NCBI GenBank assembly: GCA_000023185.1
Contig: CP001622.1
Span: forward strand, 3,162,001 to 3,226,000
From: Rhizobium leguminosarum bv. trifolii WSM1325
Lineage (GTDB): Bacteria; Pseudomonadota; Alphaproteobacteria; Rhizobiales; Rhizobiaceae
Direction: 5' to 3'
DNA length: 64,000 nucleotides
In this document: one piece after another, positions 26,347 to 35,858 of the stretch
Layout of the letters: the number at the start of each line of letters is the position of its first letter
Numbering within the stretch: the first letter of the stretch is position 1
The notes under the pieces: model-generated
Database searches by the model: none
The model's input: only the letters and a program-made list of their open reading frames with translations
Told to the model about the DNA's origin: nothing
Program-made: the position numbers and the translations under genes

Positions 26347-27660
26347 ATGGCCGAAATGGTAAAATCCACAACATCAAGCGGACCGCGAGCGGCGGAAGCC
26401 AGTCCGGTGACCCGCTTTTTCCGCGCCACCGAGATCGACACGCGTCTGCTCGGCATGATCGGCGCGCTGATCATCATCTGGATCGGCTTCCACATCATCA
26501 CCGGCGGCCTCTTCCTGACTCCGCGCAATCTCTGGAACCTCTCGGTCCAGACGACCGACATCGCCGTCATGACGACGGGCATGGTGCTGATCATCGTCAC
26601 CCGCAACATCGACCTTTCGGTCGGTTCCGTGCTCGGCCTCTGCGGCATGATCATGGGCGTGACGCAGGCCAAGATCCTGCCGGAATATATCGGTTTCGAC
26701 AGCCCCTTCACCTGGGCGATCACGCTGCTGGTCGGATTGGCGGCAGGCTGCCTGATCGGCGCCTTCCAGGGCATCATCATCGCCTTCCTCAACGTTCCCT
26801 CTTTCATCGTCACGCTCGGCGGCCTGCTCGTCTGGCGCGGCGCCACCTGGCTCGTCACCAGCGGCCAGACGGTTGCGCCGATGGACCAGACCTTCCGCAT
26901 CATGGGCGGCGGTGCCGAAGGCTCGATCGGCGCCACCTGGAGCTGGATTGTCGGCATCTGCGCCTGCCTCTTCGTCATCGCCAGCATCGTCGGCTCGCGC
27001 CGGCAGCGCCGGCGCTTCGGTTTCCCCCGCCGGCCGATGTGGGCTGAATATTTCCTCGCCATCCTGAGCTGCGTGCTCATCCTCGGCGCGGTCTGGATCG
27101 CCAACAGCTATTACTGGCCGATCAACATCGCCAAGAAATATGCCGAGACCAACAATATTCCCTGGCCCGAGACCGGCCTGGATATCCCCTACGGTATCGC
27201 CGTGCCGGTGCTGATCGCCATCGTCGTCGGCATCATCATGACCTTCATCGCGACAAGGCTGCGCTTCGGCCGCTACGTCTTCGCAATCGGCGGCAACCCC
27301 GAAGCGGCCGAGCTCGCCGGCATCAAGACCCGCTGGGTCACCGTGCGCATCTTCGCGCTGATGGGCATTCTCGCAGCCATTGCAGCGGCGATCTCCACCG
27401 CCCGCCTCAATGCCGCGACCAACTCGCAGGGTACGCTCGACGAGCTCTACACCATCGCCGCCGCCGTCATTGGCGGAACGTCGCTGGCAGGCGGTACCGG
27501 CACCATCGCCGGCGCCATGCTCGGCGCGCTCGTCATGCAGTCGCTGCAGTCGGGCATGGTGCTCGCGCATGTCGATACGCCGCTGCAGAGCGTCGTCGTC
27601 GGCACCGTCCTTGTCGTGGCGGTCTGGCTCGACACCGTCTACCGCGCCCGTGCCAAGTGA
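26347..27660 (+). CDS. xylH: Xylose-type ABC transporter permease (XylH-like)
   Basis: 437 residues with about ten to twelve membrane segments of the RbsC/XylH family. Marks include [60 protein letters not shown] and [20 protein letters not shown]. It is longer than GguB because of an added loop near residues 215-260 ([20 protein letters not shown]), as in XylH. The start at 26347 ([10 protein letters not shown]) lies after AGTGGGGGAACGG. It partners the binding protein and the single-cassette ATPase downstream. Confidence 0.88.
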   Translation: MAEMVKSTTSSGPRAAEASPVTRFFRATEIDTRLLGMIGALIIIWIGFHIITGGLFLTPRNLWNLSVQTTDIAVMTTGMVLIIVTRNIDLSVGSVLGLCGMIMGVTQAKILPEYIGFDSPFTWAITLLVGLAAGCLIGAFQGIIIAFLNVPSFIVTLGGLLVWRGATWLVTSGQTVAPMDQTFRIMGGGAEGSIGATWSWIVGICACLFVIASIVGSRRQRRRFGFPRRPMWAEYFLAILSCVLILGAVWIANSYYWPINIAKKYAETNNIPWPETGLDIPYGIAVPVLIAIVVGIIMTFIATRLRFGRYVFAIGGNPEAAELAGIKTRWVTVRIFALMGILAAIAAAISTARLNAATNSQGTLDELYTIAAAVIGGTSLAGGTGTIAGAMLGALVMQSLQSGMVLAHVDTPLQSVVVGTVLVVAVWLDTVYRARAK

Positions 27661-27674
27661 GAGGAGCCCCAGAC

Positions 27675-28457
27675 ATGGCTGATCAACGCACTCCCCTCGT
27701 GGAACTGAAAAACATCTCGATCTCCTTCGGCGGCATTCACGCCGTGGACAATGCCTCGGTCGATCTCTACCCCGGCGAAGTGGTCGCCTTGCTCGGCCAT
27801 AACGGCGCCGGCAAGTCGACGCTCATCAAGATCCTCTCCGGCGCCTACAAGCGTGATGGCGGCGAGATCCTGATCAACGGCGAGCCTGCCGATATCCGCA
27901 ATCCGCGCGATGCCAAGAAATACGGGATCGAGACGATCTACCAGACGCTCGCCGTCGCCGACAATGTCGACGCCGCCGCCAACCTCTATCTCGGCCGCGA
28001 GCTGAAGACCCGCTGGGGCACGCTCGACGACGTGGCGATGGAAGCCTCGGCCCGCGAGGTGATGGGGCGCCTCAACCCCAACTTCAAGCGCTTCAAGGAG
28101 CCGGTGAAGGCGCTTTCGGGCGGCCAGCGGCAATCGGTGGCGATCGCCCGTGCGATCCTCTTCAACGCCCGCATCCTGATCATGGACGAGCCGACGGCAG
28201 CGCTCGGCCCCCAGGAGACGGCGCAGGTTGGCGAGCTGATCAAGCAACTGAAGAAGGAAGGCATCGGCATCTTCCTCATCAGCCACGACATCCACGACGT
28301 CTTCGACCTCGCCGACCGCGTCTCGGTGATGAAGAACGGCCAGGTCGTCGGCCACGCCCGCACCGAGGATGTGACCAAGGACGAGGTCCTCGGCATGATC
28401 ATCCTCGGCAAGGTACCGTCAAAGGCCATCCCCGGCCCCGGCGCCATGCAGATCTGA
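27675..28457 (+). CDS. Single-cassette sugar ABC transporter ATPase (XylG/FrcA-like)
   Basis: 260 residues with one ABC domain: Walker [14 protein letters not shown], signature [15 protein letters not shown], Walker [16 protein letters not shown] and the switch ISHDIHDVF. Classical XylG has two cassettes, but this one is half length, as in the rhizobial fructose importer FrcA, so it must work as a homodimer. The ATG at 27675 is preferred to the 27657 codon overlapping xylH because GAGGAG at 27661-27666 is 8 bases before it. A terminator closes the operon 33 bases after the stop. Confidence 0.9.
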   Translation: MADQRTPLVELKNISISFGGIHAVDNASVDLYPGEVVALLGHNGAGKSTLIKILSGAYKRDGGEILINGEPADIRNPRDAKKYGIETIYQTLAVADNVDAAANLYLGRELKTRWGTLDDVAMEASAREVMGRLNPNFKRFKEPVKALSGGQRQSVAIARAILFNARILIMDEPTAALGPQETAQVGELIKQLKKEGIGIFLISHDIHDVFDLADRVSVMKNGQVVGHARTEDVTKDEVLGMIILGKVPSKAIPGPGAMQI

Positions 28458-28489
28458 CCGCCACAAAGCGACAGCTCGCGACAAACACA

Positions 28490-28521
28490 CTCCGCCGCCC
28501 GCAAGGCCGGCGGAGATTTTT
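28490..28521 (+). terminator. Terminator of the xylose operon
   Basis: 8-bp GC stem (28490-28497 with 28508-28515), 10-base loop, then ATTTTTG. It follows the ATPase stop by 32 bases on the same strand. Confidence 0.85.
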
Positions 28522-28662
28522 GTAAGCATTCCCCGGGCCGACGGATAAAAACACCCTTCAAAGCGCAAGCACCCGTATTTCTGAGAATTTCGCGATTGAA
28601 GCCAGCCGCAAGCTAGGCTAAGAACCACCCATCGGACAGGCGATTCAAACCGCCTTAGGCAT

Positions 28663-28739
28663 GCACCCGTAGCTCAGCTGGATAGAGTGTTGGATTCCGA
28701 TTCCAAAGGTCACAGGTTCGAATCCTGTCGGGTGCGCCA
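28663..28739 (+). tRNA. tRNA-Arg (anticodon CCG)
   Basis: 77 bases including an encoded CCA. The acceptor arms GCACCCG and CGGGTGC pair, the D-arm holds AGCTCAGCTGGATAGAG, the anticodon loop is TTCCGAT with CCG at its centre (reads CGG), and the T-loop is GGTTCGAATCC. All stems close. The DNA downstream is an accessory-looking region, so this could be an integration target, but no repeated 3' end was found in the window. Confidence 0.95.
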
Positions 28740-28991
28740 CAAAACACATTGAAATTATTGAAATATTTCCCTTTACTTGCTCTTCCTCCGAGCGGTGACA
28801 TCGGTAGCACAAGGCGAACCGCGTCGAAAAAAACCTTTGTTTTTAGTATCCGGAAATTGCCGCCGAAGCGGGCGTTAGCACAGTGTTAGCGCGAGCCACC
28901 TAATGTGGTGACGCCATGGGAAACCCGGCTGTCCGTTGAAAACAGGACAAGCAGAATGACGACCAGCCCTGCCGCAGCTTACGGAGGTTAC

Positions 28992-29318
28992 ATGAAACTG
29001 GTTCTAGGCAGCGCAATATTGGCGTCTGGGATACTGCTATCCAGCCTGTCAGCATTCGCAGCTTCGGGCGGATGGCACTCGGATGGGCAAGGGACGAGAT
29101 ACTGGCACGTCACTCCGCCGCCCGGGCAATGCAACATAAGCCAGGCGAAAAACCGGGCGCTTCGGGCCGGCATCTATCGTAGCGAGATTATACAGCAGGA
29201 TGACAATGTCATCGTGCTCAGTGGTCTGGATGAATCGGGCGACCGGCGAACGATCGGTTTCGGCAACATCAGGGGGTGTCCTGAGTTGGAGGGCCATGAG
29301 GATAGTCCAAACTTCTAA
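28992..29318 (+). CDS. Small exported protein of unknown function
   Basis: 108 residues. MKLVLGSAILASGILLSS followed by LSAFAAS is a clear Sec signal peptide with cleavage after AFA. The mature part is about 83 residues with two cysteines (GQCNISQAKNRALRAGIY and IRGCPELEG), which could form a disulfide in the periplasm. No family recognised. ATG 28992 has GGAGG at 28983-28987, an unusually short 4-base spacing; the frame is open upstream to 28905 but that part is not signal-like. It lies in the gene-poor stretch after tRNA-Arg. Confidence 0.6.
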   Translation: MKLVLGSAILASGILLSSLSAFAASGGWHSDGQGTRYWHVTPPPGQCNISQAKNRALRAGIYRSEIIQQDDNVIVLSGLDESGDRRTIGFGNIRGCPELEGHEDSPNF

Positions 29319-29787
29319 GGACATAGCCAGAGTTTGTTCAGCGAACTTTTCCAGTTCCGACCGAGGTACGCATTTCTGGGCAAGGCGTCGCGTCTCCACC
29401 GATCGACGAGGCTGGCGGTTAGAAGCGCATCGGATGCCTCATTCCCAACTGGCCCGCCCTATTGATTGATCCGGGTTTAAGGTCGATGCATGTTCTGGTC
29501 AGCCGCTAGGCGGGAGTTGAGGTCGCGTGTTCCGGGAGACTGAAGGTTGGGAGCGGTTGTAACCGTTTCAGAGCGGCGGGGATTTCAGAGCAGCACAGAA
29601 TGCGCTCGATGCTCTCCTCTCGCGGGCGTAGGGTCCGATTGCGCTTGTGATGACGCGCATCCTCACTTCGCCGAGCATACGCATCCGCTCGTTAGCAATT
29701 TGTTGACCATAAGCTGGCTTTACTAAGCGTGATGGATGCGGAGATTCCCGCACACCGTCGAGTGTTTGGTGTAGGACGGAATTGTTC
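29319..29787. other. Gene-poor intergenic stretch
   Basis: No supportable gene. Short open frames on both strands show no family-like sequence. The stretch presumably carries the promoter of the DUF882 gene that follows. Confidence 0.4.
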
Positions 29788-31158
29788 GTGTTGAAGTATC
29801 CAGTGCAAGGATTATCGGGCGGAGCCTTGGGCGGAATTGCCACACTGCTGTCGCGTGCGGAACGGTTCGTCGCAAAGACCATTCTGCCGGCTCTGTTTGC
29901 GCTGCCCGCACTTGTCGGCTCCGCAACATTTGCCTCGGCGGAAGATCGGGCCCTGAAGCTGTTCTTTACCCATACAGGCGAGAGGGCCACGATCACCTAC
30001 AAGCGGGACGGAAAGTTCGATCCAAAGGGCCTCACCCAGATCAATCGGTTTCTGCGCGACTGGCGAAGGAACGAGCCGACCCGGATGGATCCCCGGCTGC
30101 TCGACCTGGTCTGGGAGGTGTACAAGCGCAGCGGCGGCAAGGACTACATCCACATCGTCTCCGCCTATCGTTCGCCCACCACCAACAACATGCTCCGCAA
30201 CCGCTCGCGCATCACGGGCGTCGCCAAGAAGAGCCAGCACATGCTGGGCAAGGCGATGGACTTCTACGTTCCCGGCGTGAAGCTTTCGACGCTGCGTGCG
30301 CTTGCAATGCAGATGCAGGTCGGCGGTGTCGGATATTACCCTACCTCGGGATCGCCCTTCGTGCATCTCGATGTCGGCAATGTCAGGGCCTGGCCCCGCA
30401 TGTCCCGGCAGGAACTCGCTCGAATATTCCCGAATGGGCAGACGATCCATCTCCCGGCCGATGGCAGGCCGCTGCCGGGATACAATCAGGCGGTTGCAAA
30501 CTACAAGAAGCGCGGCGGCCCCACCTCGATCCAGATCGCCAGCACCGCGGGAGAAGACGAAGACGTGAGCGCGTCGGCCAGGCCGAACGGCGACACCATA
30601 GACAATAAGCTCGTGACGGCGCTTCTGCCCGCGCCCAGAAGCCGGGCATTGAATGCGCTCGCGCTGCAAACCGGCGCGGTCGAGCGTGACGACAAACGGT
30701 CCGCTGGGGATGTTTCATCTTTGCCGATTCCGATACCGGCGATGCGCCCGCCCGCCCTCAAGCACGACGCCGGCGCAGATGACAAACTGGAGACTGCGTC
30801 GATCGGCCCAATTGATGTCCTTCCGGACAGGCCGGCGCCTGCATTGCCGGCCTACGCCCGCTTCGAACCCCTCCGTGTTGCACACCAGGCCTCCAAGCAG
30901 GGCGCTGATATGATCGCCTCTCTGCCCATGACCGCTTCCTGGGAAGAAGCAAGTTTCTTTGAATCGACGTCCGACGCGGCGCTGATGAAATGGGCGCTGC
31001 ATTCTCCCGGCGAAGTAATGGGATTGAACGCGCCTCGCGTTTCCCCCCGCACGGTTCATCGTGAGGTCAATGTCGCGACGTCAGGTGAGGATATCATTCC
31101 GGTCGCCGCGACAGACCTGTTCGATGCGAGCCGGTTTGCGTCGCCCCCGGAGGGCTGA
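29788..31158 (+). CDS. DUF882 / peptidase M15-like (YcbK-type) exported protein with long tail
   Basis: 456 residues from GTG 29788, favoured because GGACGG (29774-29779) lies 8 bases before it; a TTG at 29782 is also possible. A hydrophobic stretch (TILPALFALPALVGSATF, ASAED) is a signal peptide. Residues ~55-210 are the DUF882 metallo-domain of the M15 fold: ALKLFFTHTGERATI, VSAYRSPTTNNMLR, KSQHMLGKAMDFYVPGV (zinc His and Asp) and PFVHLDVGNVRAWPRM. Homologues are thought to act on peptidoglycan cross-bridges in the periplasm. The last ~240 residues are a low-similarity Pro/Ala/Asp-rich tail that is unusual in length and may anchor or target the enzyme. Confidence 0.75.
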   Translation: MLKYPVQGLSGGALGGIATLLSRAERFVAKTILPALFALPALVGSATFASAEDRALKLFFTHTGERATITYKRDGKFDPKGLTQINRFLRDWRRNEPTRMDPRLLDLVWEVYKRSGGKDYIHIVSAYRSPTTNNMLRNRSRITGVAKKSQHMLGKAMDFYVPGVKLSTLRALAMQMQVGGVGYYPTSGSPFVHLDVGNVRAWPRMSRQELARIFPNGQTIHLPADGRPLPGYNQAVANYKKRGGPTSIQIASTAGEDEDVSASARPNGDTIDNKLVTALLPAPRSRALNALALQTGAVERDDKRSAGDVSSLPIPIPAMRPPALKHDAGADDKLETASIGPIDVLPDRPAPALPAYARFEPLRVAHQASKQGADMIASLPMTASWEEASFFESTSDAALMKWALHSPGEVMGLNAPRVSPRTVHREVNVATSGEDIIPVAATDLFDASRFASPPEG

Positions 31159-31493
31159 CCTCAATCATCAAGGCTTGATACGCCGGACGAAGCCGGTCAG
31201 CCGCGCCAGAACGACCCGGTGAGAACCGGCTTTGCGATCTCGAAAAACCAAGCGCCCCTTGCCCAGCGCCAGACGACGGTTGTTCGATGTAACGCCTGCC
31301 GGGCTCGGGCAATCGACAGCAAGCCCAGCGTCACCACGAATGGCGGGAAGCCGAGATAAGCGTCCCGAACCAGAAGCGCTGTCGATTTCTATGACGACGT
31401 TTCCGCGCGCGCGAAATTCAGACCAAAGTCCGATCCACCCCCGGACTTCGTGCCCATACTAAACTGTCGATCGCTGTAATAACATTAATATAT
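31159..31493. other. Intergenic stretch before the epimerase relic
   Basis: No gene seen. Open frames of 72-76 codons on both strands have no recognisable sequence. The end (31480-31500) is AT-rich and matches the upstream DNA of the intact epimerase gene. Confidence 0.4.
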
Positions 31494-31661
31494 TCTCAAG
31501 TAACGAGGCGAAACGATGTGAGAAACGGGGTCAGCTTCATTGGATCGCATTTATGCGACGATTTCTACTTCGAAAATGATACCCAGAAACTGGCTGTTGT
31601 TGACAATCTTTGCACCGGACCTTTCGAAAATATAACACACATTCGGAACCCTCCTTTCCAC
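31494..31661 (+). pseudogene. Decayed 5' copy of the downstream epimerase gene
   Basis: From TCTCAAGTAACGAGGC the DNA repeats that before and into the intact gene at 31999. The peptide FIGSHLCDDFYFENDTQKLA, then VVDNLCTGPFENITHIRNP parallels FIGSHLCDRLLLRKDVQKLV and VVDNLWTGLFENIAHIRDP. A small deletion removes the GGAGF nucleotide-binding loop, and homology stops after codon ~50 at about 31661. The frame runs on without similarity to 31871. A partial tandem duplication that has decayed. Confidence 0.75.
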
Positions 31662-31998
31662 AGGCAACCTCAGCTCCCTGGATCCGGAACTCGTTGGAGA
31701 GGTTCTCGATACCATGCCGATTCCTCCGATCGAACCGCAAATGGTCGCGGCCGTCTCATGGAACGGATGGTCGAGATTGGGCAGGTCACGATGATCGCGC
31801 GACGAACATCTGTAGCATCCGGTCCGGCCCGGCTGCTCGTTGTCGAGCGCAGCTCGTCAGAAACACCTTAAAGTGGTTACTCTTAACAATTGACATTAAT
31901 AAGTGAGTAATTCTTAGAACTCTTCTAAATAATTGTCATGCATTACAGGTGATACTAATAAGCAAACAGCTTAATCTCAAGTCACGAGGCACGAAGCA
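31662..31998. other. Spacer between epimerase relic and intact gene
   Basis: No gene seen. The last ~130 bases (31870-31985) are AT-rich and should hold the promoter of the epimerase gene. The ribosome site is the weak CACGAGGCACG before ATG 31999. Confidence 0.45.
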
Positions 31999-32952
31999 AT
32001 GAAAAGCGTATTGATTTCTGGCGGGGCTGGCTTCATCGGATCCCACTTGTGCGATCGACTTTTGCTGAGGAAGGACGTCCAGAAGCTAGTCGTTGTTGAC
32101 AACCTCTGGACCGGGCTTTTCGAAAATATCGCGCACATCCGGGACCCCCGTTTCCACTTCGTGAAATCTGATGTCGAGACGCTGCAGACCTCGGATAAGT
32201 TCGACGAAATCTATCACCTTGCATCCCCCGCATCGCCGCCGTGGTACATGAAGGAGCCGAAGAGAACGATCTCCGCCAATCTTCTCGGGGCATTCCGGTT
32301 GCTCGACTTGCTGAAGAAGGGCGGACGTTTCGGTTTCACCTCCTCTTCCGAAGTCTATGGCGATCCTCTGGTGTCGCCGCAGCCGGAATCCTACAAGGGT
32401 CAGGTCGACTGCACCGGACCGCGCTCGTCCTACGACGAAAGCAAAAGGTGCACTGAGTCGCTGCTGTTCGAGATGCAGCGTACCCAAGGGCTCGACGTCA
32501 AGATCGTTCGCCCCTTCAATATCTATGGTCCCCGGACACGCTCCGACGATGGGCGCGCGGTCTCCAACTTCATCACCCAGGCGCTTTCGGGTCGCCCGAT
32601 TACCGTGTTCGGTGACGGTCTTCAGTCACGCAGTTGGGGCTATGTCGATGACGTTGTCGATGGTTTCGCGCGATATTTCTGGATAAATGAAACCGACTAT
32701 AAGGGGCCTCTGAACGTCGGCAATGATCGCGAGATTTCGGTTCTCGAGGTCGCGCAATATGTCTCCAGGCTCGTTGGCGGCGTGCCGATCGTCTTCGAGC
32801 CGTCACCACCGCAGGACCCCACGAACAGACGGCCTGATTTGACCAATGCGCACTATGTCATGCCCGAATGGTCGTGCAACATCACCTACGAACAGGGCGT
32901 GGCGATGACTCTCGACTGGTTCAGGGACCAAATGAGGCACGCCGCGGAATAA
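31999..32952 (+). CDS. NAD-dependent sugar-nucleotide epimerase/decarboxylase (UDP-glucuronate decarboxylase-like)
   Basis: 317 residues, extended SDR family. Rossmann loop SGGAGFIGSHLCDRLL; YHLASPASPPWYMKEP is close to the segment of UDP-glucuronate decarboxylases (UDP-xylose synthases); catalytic TSSSEVYGDP with Ser and SYDESKRCTE with YxxxK; substrate part VRPFNIYGPRTRSDDGR and SWGYVDDVVDGFAR. It probably makes a nucleotide sugar for the surface glycan built by the neighbouring transferases and exporter. UDP-xylose synthase is the best guess; a dTDP-glucose dehydratase-like role is possible. A partial copy of its 5' end lies just upstream. Confidence 0.8.
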   Translation: MKSVLISGGAGFIGSHLCDRLLLRKDVQKLVVVDNLWTGLFENIAHIRDPRFHFVKSDVETLQTSDKFDEIYHLASPASPPWYMKEPKRTISANLLGAFRLLDLLKKGGRFGFTSSSEVYGDPLVSPQPESYKGQVDCTGPRSSYDESKRCTESLLFEMQRTQGLDVKIVRPFNIYGPRTRSDDGRAVSNFITQALSGRPITVFGDGLQSRSWGYVDDVVDGFARYFWINETDYKGPLNVGNDREISVLEVAQYVSRLVGGVPIVFEPSPPQDPTNRRPDLTNAHYVMPEWSCNITYEQGVAMTLDWFRDQMRHAAE

Positions 32953-33313
32953 ACTATGACTTTCGAGATTCTCGTCCCAGGTGCAGATGGCGTATGTTCA
33001 CGACGTGATTGAGAGAGTGATGATGCGGGAACCACTTCCGTCCGATCTGAAGGATATAAGTTTTCTCATATCGATTCACTATCTTGATCTCGCCACCTCT
33101 CACCGTGATGCCGTTTCGCTCCTGGTCTCCGATGGGCTCGTGGTCTTCCTGTCGGATGGTCTTCCCGTAGGACAAGCCTAATCGAAAGGCCTGAGACGGC
33201 GGCACTCGCCGAGCGTGCCGTACTCGACAGCCGGAACTGCCCCACGGCAGGCGCATCGGCATGAGCGCGGTAGGGCGTCTGAACCTGGCACTCGGCCGCA
33301 GCAGCGTCGGCCG
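32953..33313. other. Intergenic region between epimerase and glycosyltransferase
   Basis: No supportable gene. A 66-codon plus frame (32981-33181) and a 102-codon minus frame (32954-33262) overlap each other, and neither shows a family motif. Confidence 0.4.
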
Positions 33314-34681
33314 CTACGATTTGGTCGTATTGTCATAGAGTGCTGAACTCAGTTTCGCCTGCATCCATTGGACGTGCTGTTCGATTATATGCGCGCGGAA
33401 ACCGGGGTTATTGAGGGTGTTCAATGTGAAGTCGGACAAATGCGGGGGGACGTTGTTCGGCTGAATCTGCCATTCGGCAAGCGCCACAGGAAGATATCCG
33501 CGTATTGCCTGGCCGTTCAGCCACGGACGGAAATGCCGTGCGTCCCACGGTTCGGCGCCGATCTGGTGACCCATGTCGCCGACCGGTACCGTCCCATTCA
33601 CGATACGAGCAGCGAGGGGTCGGCGTTCCGCCAGCATAGCTTCGGCTGCCTCAAGGCCTTGGTCCAGATTGATCTCGAGCACCTCGATTTCGTCAGCGGA
33701 AGCTGTCGGATCCGTCGGAAGCCGCCAATCCTCACCCAAAACTTCCGCGGCGCCGCGAAGATAATGATATCCATTGAGCTGTCGCTCTACCTTCTCATAG
33801 AGCCTGCGAAGGCCAGCCTTTTCCAACATTTGGAGGACGCGGGGGCCAGCCTTGACGAGGGGGTCAAGGACAGAACCGGCGCGGGTAGCGATGATCCTTT
33901 GCAGACGTTTTTTCCGCCCCTTTTTTCCGGCAAACCGATGGATCTCGAGCCGCCGCTGTATGTCGGGGTGCTTGCGAGCCATCAAGGCATCGGAGCGTCC
34001 CTCTTGATGCCTGCGCACCATCTTTCCGGTCAGTGTCGCCGTCTGATGTTCGAGATGATAGCCCAATGCGTCAGGAGCAAAACGAATTGGAACTCCCTTT
34101 TTGATCAGACGCAGACCAAATTCGAAGTCTTCTCGTGCACGGGCGAATTGAGGATCGAGGCCGCCCATTGCGTGAAATAGTTCCGCATCCAGCGAAAGGT
34201 TTCCTGTCAGCACATCGGTAAAGGCGAACTGATGTCCAGGGAGGGACACGCGCTCGAAGTGCCTCGTCCACCATGCGCGCGCGCTGAGGCGGAAGCGGTC
34301 CCTTGCAATGTGCGGAAGTGGCGGATAGGGGCCCATCACTACGCCCCCAGGGTGGCGCTGATGTTCAACGACGTGCGCCCCAACGAAGTTTTCCCCGGGC
34401 TCAATGTCGTCATCAAGGAAGATCAATAAACGGCCGCTCGCGACCTGCGACCCCGCATTGCGGGCGAGTGCCGGACCGACGCCCGGCAACGACAGGGTAC
34501 GAAGCGGAACGCGGGTACGAAGCGACGCGAGCATTGTCGACGTGTCGTCCTCACAGCCATCAGCCACAACCAGGACTTCGAACGCTGGGGTCCCATCTCG
34601 CTGGGCGTCGAGCTTGCCCAGAAGCGATCTCAGCATGGCAGCACGATTATGGGTTGGTATGATAACGCTGATGTCAACCAC
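33314..34681 (-). CDS. GT2 glycosyltransferase, last gene of the wzm-wzt operon
   Basis: 455 residues. GT-A domain in residues ~1-230: VDISVIIPTHNRAAMLRSLL, VLVVADGCEDDTSTML, PGVGPALARNAGS, the metal motif FLDDDIEP and MGGLDPQFARAREDFEFGLR (ED acceptor motif). The C-terminal ~220 residues are helical with a KKGRKKRLQR basic patch and no recognised domain. It starts with GTG, 8 bases inside the end of the preceding gene, so translation is coupled. It probably adds a sugar to the glycan exported by the adjacent Wzm/Wzt. Sugar and linkage unknown. Confidence 0.85.
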   Translation of the reverse strand: MVDISVIIPTHNRAAMLRSLLGKLDAQRDGTPAFEVLVVADGCEDDTSTMLASLRTRVPLRTLSLPGVGPALARNAGSQVASGRLLIFLDDDIEPGENFVGAHVVEHQRHPGGVVMGPYPPLPHIARDRFRLSARAWWTRHFERVSLPGHQFAFTDVLTGNLSLDAELFHAMGGLDPQFARAREDFEFGLRLIKKGVPIRFAPDALGYHLEHQTATLTGKMVRRHQEGRSDALMARKHPDIQRRLEIHRFAGKKGRKKRLQRIIATRAGSVLDPLVKAGPRVLQMLEKAGLRRLYEKVERQLNGYHYLRGAAEVLGEDWRLPTDPTASADEIEVLEINLDQGLEAAEAMLAERRPLAARIVNGTVPVGDMGHQIGAEPWDARHFRPWLNGQAIRGYLPVALAEWQIQPNNVPPHLSDFTLNTLNNPGFRAHIIEQHVQWMQAKLSSALYDNTTKS

Positions 34682-35858
34682 GCTTATGCCCTGCCTTCAC
34701 TGCTCGCGCCCGCGCCCTCAGATAACGAACCGGGCCGCTCGCAGCCCCTCTGAACTGGGTTAAGGCGTCGTTGTAAGGCAGGCTGAATTGGTGTGTCCGT
34801 CGAGGTTGAAACAATCGCCGAAAAAGCCTGATGTACGAACGAATCATGCGAGGGAGCGCGCGCGGGTTTCCCTCGAACACGAGGGCCTTCGTCAAGATGG
34901 CGAGCGATGCAGCCTCGTAGCCATACATCTGCTGCTGAAGTTCCTTGCTTGAGCGACGATGGCGGTGCCAGTTCAGAGCTTCGGGATCGTAGATGATCCG
35001 ATACCCGGCTTCGAGCACGCGCCGGAACATGTCTGTGTCGCCACCAGCCAGACTTAGTGTTCCAGCGTCGAGGGCCTCGTCGAACCACCCCACCACGTCA
35101 ACGATCGTTCGGCGCAATGCCATGTTGACACCGGCACCCGCATGCCATCCGGTGAAAGGGTCCAGGTTGTAGGCGTCATAGACCTGACGCCTGAAACCAC
35201 GGCAAAAACCGCCAAAATGTTGAAAGGCGATCTGCGAGTCCGTTTCCAGCTCGGACGCCATAGTAAGGCCGGTTACGGCCAGCACCAGGGGGTCCTCGAA
35301 ATTGCGAAGCAAGGTTCTAAGCCATAGCGGGTCGGGGACCGCATCGTCGTCGATGAAGGCGACGACGTCTGCTTCTGTGTTGCGAAGGGCAGTATTGCGC
35401 GCGACGTCAAGACCAGGACGCGGCTCGCGCAGATATCTCACAGTATCGAAGCGCCCGACTAAATCTCGCGTGGCCTCGTTCGATGGGGCATTGTCGACGA
35501 CTAGAATATCGGCCTTATCGGGCATAGCCAAAAGCCCGGTGAGGCAGCGCTCCAGATCTTCGGTACGATCGCGCGTGCAGATCACCACGGAAGCTTTCGG
35601 CAGCTGATTTGGAGTCGGCGACGGGTCAGGGAGGGCCAGCCGATGCCTCAGCCAAGCCTCGAACACCGACGAACTGGCCGCAGACAGAATCCGATCCTTA
35701 ATTGGCGTCTTGCCGCCATCGGTGTCGAAGGCGATCACAGCTTGGCCGCACGGACGACCGGCGACCCGGATCAGCACAAGTGCACCCTGATAGTCACCAG
35801 TCGGCCCAAAATCTGGCGGAAGGTCAAGAATGTCGATGTCTCGGACCGCAAGGCGCAT
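34674..35858 (-). CDS. GT2 glycosyltransferase
   Basis: 394 residues from the ATG at 35858, which shares one base with the wzt stop (TGATG overlap); the frame is open to 35942 inside wzt. After a ~100-residue N-terminal region (MRLAVRDIDILDLPPDF) comes a GT-A core: LPKASVVICTRDRTEDLERC, ILVVDNAPSNEATRDLV, GLDVARNTALRNTEADVVAF, the DDDAVPDPLW metal motif and LAGGDTDMFRRVLEAGY. The extra N-terminal domain resembles that of transferases joined to polysaccharide clusters and may dock to a partner. It acts at the cytoplasmic face of the inner membrane. Confidence 0.85.
   Translation of the reverse strand: MRLAVRDIDILDLPPDFGPTGDYQGALVLIRVAGRPCGQAVIAFDTDGGKTPIKDRILSAASSSVFEAWLRHRLALPDPSPTPNQLPKASVVICTRDRTEDLERCLTGLLAMPDKADILVVDNAPSNEATRDLVGRFDTVRYLREPRPGLDVARNTALRNTEADVVAFIDDDAVPDPLWLRTLLRNFEDPLVLAVTGLTMASELETDSQIAFQHFGGFCRGFRRQVYDAYNLDPFTGWHAGAGVNMALRRTIVDVVGWFDEALDAGTLSLAGGDTDMFRRVLEAGYRIIYDPEALNWHRHRRSSKELQQQMYGYEAASLAILTKALVFEGNPRALPRMIRSYIRLFRRLFQPRRTHQFSLPYNDALTQFRGAASGPVRYLRARARAVKAGHKRG

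Noticed and set aside
28663-31500. Integration site with repeated tRNA-Arg 3' end
   Set aside because: No second copy of the tRNA 3' sequence and no integrase gene was seen in the window, so an att pair is not supported.
32954-33262. Short frames on both strands between the epimerase and glycosyltransferase genes
   Set aside because: They overlap each other, lack ribosome sites and show no family motif.
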